A program made the position numbers and the translations under genes. A DNA stretch of 64,000 bases from Dipetalonema caudispina (Eukaryota > Nematoda > Chromadorea > Rhabditida > Onchocercidae), in NCBI GenBank assembly GCA_013365325.1, contig JABVXV010000002.1:186001-250000 (forward strand), written 5' to 3'. The notes beneath the pieces were generated by a model. That model saw only the letters and a program-made list of their open reading frames with translations, was not told the DNA's origin and did not search any database. Shown one piece after another: positions 51,101 through 64,000 of the stretch (position 1 is the stretch's first letter; every line of letters begins with the position of its first letter).

Positions 51101-53267
51101 CACTCTTCTCTCTACAAATCAAACAAATACTTCTTACCTTTCCTTCAACTCAATTGAAATCTGTAATATTTGACCTTTGACCAATGGGAACTCTTGATCT
51201 TCGATATTGTACAAAATAACCTCTCTCTTATCAATAACAAATGTACAATGATGCCTTGATAACTTTTATATAGGAGGTGGGAAGGGATGAAAATATGACA
51301 GTTTTATCAGTTGCTCACATCAAAAATGTAAAACATAAGGACATAGCTGACTCTCTGCCATTTTCTATTCTCTCAATTTATGAATTCATATATCAATCAT
51401 TCTTTCTCTTCCCTTCTTATTCATCATTTTTGTGGTATTGAATGGTTGTTTTTCGTTCTGGAAATTGTTGTGTGTCACTGCAAAGTTGTTGTTGGTATTT
51501 AAATGTTTGTTTAACTCCTTAATAACAACAATTTTCATGCGAAGAATGTCTCGTATTTACAATTCAGGCGAATATTGTAAAAAGTTGAAAGGAGTTGGAA
51601 ATAGTTTGGTTAGTTTTATCGTTAACCTTTGGTCAATCACAAATGAACAGTAAGCTATCTACTCTTAGCTTAAACCATAGGTCAATTTTTTGATGTTATT
51701 TAACCTTATAAATCTCACACTGAATATTTTCAACAACTATTAAATGTTTAAGTAATGATGCATAAATCTCTCGAAGGGTTCTCTTGAACAGATGGATGGA
51801 TCAATCAGTGCATGAGGAAAAAAAAAATTGATGGAATTTTGAAATGAACATTATATTCATTCCATTGTAAAATATTGCCATCAAACATTTCCGCATTCCA
51901 TTTCATGCATATCAATTAGATAGCATGGCGATTGATTATTGATTGATTGATTAATTGAATTATGAGAGTTAAAGAAGGTTAAACTAAAACTTTCAAAATT
52001 TGATAAACACTACTTGGTATTATCAGAGCTATGATGTTTCTTCTTTCCTGAAAGATATTCAATTCAATCATAACTTTCCTTTTATCCCTTTTAACGTCCA
52101 ATTCAGAACAAACATTTATACTTTACCTTAACTTTATGAATGGTGAAGTAAGTATTATAGGAAAGAAATTGCGCAGAATGGAAGAATGTGGCCCAGAAGA
52201 CAATAAAAGAGCAACATACCACATCTATGCCAATTACATATATTGCTCGGCCAAGTTATCGTCCTATGTGAGCAAATTATTATTTGAAATATTCTCATCA
52301 ATTCGTCTCTTCCTTACTGTGCACAAAAAGGCGTTGTTCAACAGGGCACATCGATTTTAAATTATTCCACACCTCACACTTTTGTCAAACACTTAGGAAT
52401 CAATCAATAGCTATTACTATTTTTTTCAAACTTTAATGAGCAATTAGTCAGGGAAGAAATAATTGAAAACTTTTGACTCCTGAAATTTAAACTATCAAGG
52501 TTTAAACAAATATACGATAGGAGTATCTTTATATATTCTAAAATTAAGTATATTCAATTTCTGGTTATTTCTAAATTTCACGATTTGCTGAATTATTCAA
52601 TTATCTGATTAGGAAACGAGTTCGAGAAAATGATTTCAACAAAGATATAAGCAATATTTGGATTGTTTATTATCAGATTTGTGAAGATAAGAGAGCCATC
52701 TGAATGATTTGCTTTCCAAAGAATCACTAAACGTCTCTTATTCAAATTCCAGTCTTCTTATTTATTGCTGTATAAAAGAATTTATGATTTTGTTGAATTC
52801 AATGATAAATTTAGTGTCAGTTCTGAAATTCACAAAAATCGCTGTAATTTAGATTTTAAAAGCTAAAAATAGTAAAAAGAATATATATTTAGATGAATTA
52901 TTACACGACAGTAGCTGAACAATTTTAAATTAATTTCGTTTTATTATATTTTTCTATTTATTTAAATGCATTCTTTTTTTCGACTGAATTGCTGGAATTT
53001 TAAACTAAGGGATTCCGTCTTGCTCAGTTTACGTAAACATCACAACATTATAAAATAGGGATGGCGAGTATTCTTAGGAATGGAAAAGATATGAGATCGA
53101 ACAAGCGAAAAACGGGAAATTTTAGATATATTTTCAAAAATTTCAAATGAAATACTCCTGCTAGCCAGATATTTACTTATCCTAGCAACTAGTACGCACG
53201 ATAGTTGAAGTAATTAACTGATTTTGTTAATAAGAGCAGTAGTTATCTTTGGAAAAGAACATTTCAG
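48124..53267. other. Large AT-rich interval between ucr-1 and the small heat-shock gene
   Basis: About 5.1 kb. The left edge must hold the ucr-1 upstream region. A plus-strand frame at 48203-48388 starts just 80 bases from the ucr-1 start in the opposite direction; two frames there look coding-like (HRLEEFHLTYRWGVLDQSS and GCAHKIDGHLIHVND) but overlap one another and match nothing I know. The tandem repeat at 48652-48713 is listed separately. Upstream exons of the heat-shock gene should lie here, since its first supported exon starts in mid-codon, but I could not identify one in the right phase. Confidence 0.45.
48652..48713. repeat. Perfect tandem duplication of a 31-bp unit
   Basis: The unit beginning AGTACAAATCAGTATAG occurs twice head to tail without mismatch (48652-48682 and 48683-48713). 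Each unit is bounded by short complementary ends (AGTAC at the left, GTACT near the right). The exact match suggests a recent duplication. Confidence 0.9.
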
Positions 53268-54306
53268 AGAAGACGGATTATGGCAATCTAGGCGGCCAAT
53301 GGATCTGGATAGGGAACTGGCCAGTAGCTCAGGTGTGGTATATCGTAATGCGAAACCATTGAATACTACTATTAGTCAGCCTCACAATTTGGTGTGTTAA
53401 TAATTTATCAGTGAATTTGCTAGTGAAGTGTTGATAAAACTGAAAATCAAAATCTATGGAAGAAATGTTGAAATAAATCATTGGGAGAAATTCCGATATG
53501 TTGTTCACTAACTTATAAGTTGACTAATAGTTCCTTAGATTTTAATTACATTTCTACTTTAAATGTTTTTGTAAGCAAATTAGTAGCTGGAACTTCGATT
53601 ATGTGCTGGTTCATCACAGATTTCATCAAGTGCCGGTGATATTATTAATACGGAACACGGTTTTACCATTCAGCTGGACACTAAACATTTCCAACCAAGA
53701 GATATTCAGGTTTCGTTCTAAATTTAAGGCGAGATTTTTGTCATCTTATGTCAACGACAGTACGTCAACAGTGATAATATATATCGTTGGGATATATAAA
53801 GCTCAAAATTATCCAACGATATTTTTTAGATAACTTTGCATCAGCATACGCTTAGTGTAATTGGGGATCGCTTGGAAGACGATGGTACTGGTGCTCAAAG
53901 ATTACGCCGAAGTTTCACGCGGAAGTATACAATCCCTCCTGATGTACGACTCTCCTCCATTTCATCTTACGTAACCAACAATGGCTATTTAATCATCAAA
54001 GTATTTTCTATGCATATTATTATTTTATTTTTTAAAAGATGTTGTCATGATCTATTCGTAGAAAAATTCATATCTTGCATTGATTGATCGGATACTCCTA
54101 ATAGTGTTTTTACCTTAATTTTTATCTTTCTCCCAGAAACTATTCTTTGAAAGTGGAAAGTAATTTTTTTCTTTCTTTGAAGTTTTATTTAGATTAACAT
54201 CCTAAATTTATTTTAGGGTAGTAGAAAAGGCTGGAAGGAAACCGACTTGACAGAACATTTGGCATCTTCATCAATATCCAACGAATCAATGATAAGTGCT
54301 GTTTGA
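53268..54306 (+). CDS. Small heat-shock protein (alpha-crystallin domain), form with the near last exon
   Basis: Small heat-shock proteins are ATP-independent chaperones that hold unfolding proteins. Four exons: 53268-53391 (starting in mid-codon, so 5' coding is missing), 53620-53709, 53830-54000, 54217-54306, all in phase. Exon 1 has the RRPMDLDRELA linker; an internal ATG at 53300 is a possible start. Exon 2 opens the alpha-crystallin domain (SAGDIINTEHGFTIQLDTKH, then FQPRDIQ). Exon 3 continues it (TLHQHTLSVIGDRLEDD, FTRKYTIPPDVRL, SYVTNNGYLIIK). The last exon encodes 29 polar residues ending ISAV with no I-x-I motif, which is unusual. A competing last exon lies 3.4 kb downstream at 57677. 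Confidence 0.87.
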
Positions 54307-57300
54307 GACATATCCTGAGAACATTCTCGTAATCGTGATTTTGATATTCAGATTCTTCTTGCTGTTCTCTTATTAGTATACGACGGTTATTTTGATGATA
54401 ATTGCCTGACTAATAAATATTTTTACACACCATTACTTTTAAATGGTTAAGTAATTGTTCACTTAATATCTACAAAATACAAACGGGAAATGATACTCTT
54501 AGAAGATCGTTTTCGTAACAGATGACTTTTTTATTCCTCTCCTTATCTCATGATCCAAACCTGCCAATCATTTGCCGCATTCATTCTTAATTTAAATTTC
54601 TTGTGTTTTAGAAATAAGTGAACATTGATATTTATAATTAATTGGTTGGTGGGCAATGCCAATTTTACACTTTCCAATATTCAAAGAATGCGAGCGTACG
54701 TTTAACGTTACTATACTGTTTGGAGGAAAAGAATGTGAAGTAGGAAGAAAGTTCAATCTATAATACGAGGCAAGTTCAAAAGAAAAAAATAATGGCAAAT
54801 TCAACAGGAAGAAAGCAAGTGTTGAAGTGAGTACTGCAAGTGCATTCAGCAGAAAGCATGTTCGTCTGCAAACCTTCGAAAAAAGTGCTATAAACCATAT
54901 TTCCTACACATCTTTCTTCTTATTGCAGGCAATAAGCTATCAGTTAGCTGATTATTTCACAGATTGCAATCAACTTTCAACATCACCACATTCTTCTGCA
55001 CTATCCTGTCCAGAGGCCTGCAAATATTAATTAAACCTTTTTTGGCTAGCTTCAAGTCGATCTATCTCTTATCAGTTATCATTGGTTACAAACTAATAAT
55101 AAATATCGTTTTCTATATGACATAACATCTATTCAAATAGAAGAGAGTACAGATGATTGATAAGTTTGGAAGGGATGAATAAAGAAATATGTGAGGATTC
55201 AGACATCTGCACACCATCTGATACCATTTTATTTCTTTTTTTTTTTCCTTTCTTCACTCTCAAAAGAATGGATCAAAAATAGCTTCTTCAGAACGGATGG
55301 TTAAAAATATGAGGAAACACTATTGGGCTATCGAGTTGTATTCAACAATGCACTGATCAAATATAGGCTGTTCCTCTACTATTTTCATAAATCAAAGGGC
55401 CTTATTCCATAGGTATGAAGCTTTATAAAGTGTAACTTTTTCGCTCTTTCCTATACCATCTCAAACAGTATTCAGTTTACTTTACGTCTTACAGTCACGT
55501 CACAACGAATTTTGCCATGCAAATCAGATAATTAATTATGTACAGCTGACCCATTCCTCGTCTAATCTGACAGCTAATAGTTGCTATTCCATAACTGCCC
55601 TTGCAAAGCAGATTACTAACAAAGTTATCACTGTATGTATATATGTGTATGTGTGTGTGTATGTGTGTGTGTATGTGTGTGTGTATGTGTGTGTGTGTGT
55701 GTCTGTATGTGTCCGAATATTGTTGAGAAAAATGAGTATGGCCGATATCCGGTAGATGTGGCTGATTTGTGCTGAGTCATTGTCCGATGTGTAACACTAA
55801 CAAAGGTAAGAAGTAAGATGTGGAACTACAGCTGGCGCTCTGCTAGTGATTGACATTTCGGGTGGAGGAAGAGGAGAAAGATTGAAAGTTTGGAAGAGGA
55901 AATTGAAATGATAAAGGGGAGATAGCAGACAAGAAGAAAGTTTTATTACCGCCACGAAGTGCACTCAGTTTCAATTCTAACTCAGCTTTAGCTTCAGCTT
56001 CAACTTCGCCTTCATCTTGCTGAACGATTAGCTATGAAACCTCCAATCTATCCTATCCAAAAACTCTCTACCAACTAGTTGTTAATTAGTTATCTCCATG
56101 GAAATTCACACTTTTTCCTAAATCTTCCCGGTGAAACTATGCGATATTTAGTACCTTATTAATTTGATAAGTATAGGTAGCATAGGTAAGATATCTAAAT
56201 ATTATTGTTGAAACAAAAAATGACATCAAACAACCATAAATTATTTCTTGACCATAAGAAAATATCTTGCAATTCATCTGATTTCACTTTTCTGTTACTT
56301 TCCTTCTCCATACATTAATTCTAACTTTTACATTCTAATGAACGCAATTCCGGAAAAGATAATTTTCTTCCGGTTGCTGCTTTCTTTTATTTACATTTCA
56401 TTAATTGGTTATTTTCCATCAGTAATTGTTGCGAAGTTATTCCACAAATTCTACTCTAAATGATCGAAGAAATTGATACAAGAATGATTCCGGGAATAAT
56501 AATTGGATTGTAATGAAATGTAATGAATTAACATTTTCAGGGTTGTAATATCGCCCATTGAACCAAATCTTCTGCACAACTATCTTTACATGTATTGATG
56601 GTACAAAGAAGAAAGTGGGGAAATTGATGGGTTAAAAAAGGAATTGAAGGAATAATAAAATGGACTTGGCATTATGAATGAGAAAAAGTAGTGAGAGACG
56701 TTAGGTGATCATACGTGATAATACGTGAAAAGTTCACAGCAGTGATACAACCATAAAAGATTTCATATGTTTTCGCGTAACATGAAATGGTGGAAAATGG
56801 ATATTTCTTATATTTTGCGAGGTACTACTACTAGTATCGTTCGTACATACTGCGTGAAGAAGAGTATGCGGCGCATATTTACTTTAACATTAATTGATTC
56901 CGTTGCTGGTAGATTGCGGTAAGTGAGATGATCTAGCAATCGATTTCGATTGAAAGCTCAAGAAGCAAAGCGAATTAGAAAGGAAGGAATGATTATGATA
57001 TTATAGATTAAGATAGTAGTGATAATGTAAACATTGGATAACAGACAAAGAAAAATAGAGGATTGATCTAATTGGGTGCAAAACAAAAGTTGAATGAGGA
57101 TGAACTGTTGGGTATTAGTCTAAGAGCCTAGACCTCATTCAATGGATGGGTCAAGTCTTGAAACAGAGATTCAATTATTAACTTTTAAACCGCGGCGAAT
57201 GATGAACCGTTGTGCTCTACTTGGCTTTAATAAAAGTCTTAAATCATAATTGGCTTTTCAGTTTTTATCTTTTAGAAAGCTGTACTTCCCATCAAGTTTG

Positions 57301-57676
57301 GACAATTTAAATTATTTCAAATTTTTGCTTAACAAAACTTTCCGTGATGCTCTTTAAAGAATAATTACTTAACTTTGAAAGTACCATCCGCGCATCACAA
57401 TGAACACAATCAATATTTAAACTTTCTCTTTTATTTTGTTTTATTAAAGATTGTTATTTCTAATGAATTATTTTATAATTTAGCCGACCATTTGATTACA
57501 GTCAAGAGAACGCCCTTCCAATTTTGATTTCTTCCCGAAGGAATGAATAACAAAAATGGTTAGGTAGAGATCGAGATTTAGAAGCTGTAGAATTTTGTGA
57601 TGCGTTGAATCATTTTAAATGAAAAATATTAGTTTGTATGATAGCAAAAAGTTGATTAAAATATGAAATATTGCAG
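54307..57676. other. Long interval between the two candidate last exons of the heat-shock gene
   Basis: About 3.4 kb without recognised coding exons. If the exon at 57677 belongs to the heat-shock gene, this is its last intron; it is also the only space where a let-2 promoter could lie. It contains the GT microsatellite near 55631. Several short plus-strand frames (for example 56248-56463) have no splice support. Confidence 0.5.
55631..55710. repeat. GT-rich microsatellite
   Basis: About 80 bases of (GT)n interrupted by regular ATGT steps, giving alternating purine and pyrimidine bases. It lies about 2.2 kb upstream of the let-2 start codon. Confidence 0.9.
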
Positions 57677-57790
57677 GGGCTGAGTTCAGAAATAGCCATA
57701 ATTCCTTTAAATCGACCACGCATCGGAGAGGTAAGCCGAAGGAGGAGTGCACCTGGTGGTGCACGAAGATTGCCCAATATATATAATTAA
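57677..57790 (+). CDS. Coding exon with an sHSP-like C-terminal tail, probable alternative last exon of the heat-shock gene
   Basis: A TTGCAG acceptor is followed by 37 open codons and TAA. The peptide begins GLSSEIAIIPLNRPRIGE and continues with a basic RRRSAPGGARR tail. The IIPLNR core resembles the I-x-I/V motif that ends most small heat-shock proteins and mediates oligomer assembly. The exon starts in phase 0, as needed after the exon ending at 54000, and would continue GYLIIK directly into this tail. The alternative is that the segment is only let-2 5' leader, trans-spliced at TTGCAG. A donor-like GTAAGC lies inside at about 57731. The let-2 ATG is 27 bases past the stop. Confidence 0.6.
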   Translation, partial: GLSSEIAIIPLNRPRIGEVSRRRSAPGGARRLPNIYN

Positions 57791-57817
57791 ACTAAATTCA
57801 ATTACACATACTACATC

Positions 57818-63951
<6,134 letters not shown>

Positions 63952-64000
63952 GTAATTATGTTTGTCTCTCATAAAACTAATTTCGTTAGAGCATGAGACA

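Overview
The window looks like nuclear DNA of a nematode. It is AT-rich, its genes are cut into short exons by small introns, and several first codons sit 0-6 bases after a strong pyrimidine-AG acceptor, as expected for spliced-leader trans-splicing. The type IV collagen at the right end resembles C. elegans LET-2. A clade III (spirurid or filarial) worm is my best guess, but that is inference. I saw no prokaryotic genes, CRISPR arrays, tRNAs or rRNAs, and no intact transposon.

Layout, left to right. 64-138 (-): a possible first exon of a gene that leaves the window. 635-3073 (-): dynactin p62 (dnc-4). 6232-7422 (+): the UFM1-conjugating enzyme ufc-1. 8353-8506: a perfect 61-bp inverted repeat. 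8685-10451 (+): a divergent Rieske iron-sulfur protein. 12293-14047 (-): a low-complexity protein I do not recognise. 15518-25209 (-): an AMPA-like ionotropic glutamate receptor in 19 recognised exons. 28106-30514 (+): mitoribosomal mL45. 31141-31868 (+): the proteasome/BRCA2-associated protein DSS1. 32101-32957 (-): mitoribosomal uL18m. 34689-40079 (-): an encore/R3HDM-type R3H-domain protein. 42474-44305 (-): the canonical Rieske protein. 44651-48123 (-): complex III core protein 1 (ucr-1). 53268-57790 (+): a small heat-shock protein with two candidate last exons. 57818-63951 and beyond (+): the alpha-2(IV) collagen let-2.

How the genes work together. Three genes encode complex III subunits: two Rieske paralogues and core 1. 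Canonical Rieske and core 1 lie head to tail with only 345 bp between stop and start, an operon-like arrangement. The two Rieske copies share the phases of four aligned introns and the exact lengths of two internal exons, so they are duplicates. One is canonical; the other is altered around its iron-sulfur cluster-binding loop. Two mitoribosomal genes flank dss-1. The most striking layout is at 57.7 kb, where a coding exon that fits the heat-shock protein ends 27 bp before the let-2 start codon on the same strand.

Exon coordinates were worked out by hand from splice signals and reading-frame continuity. For eight genes every exon phase closes from start to stop; the exceptions are stated.
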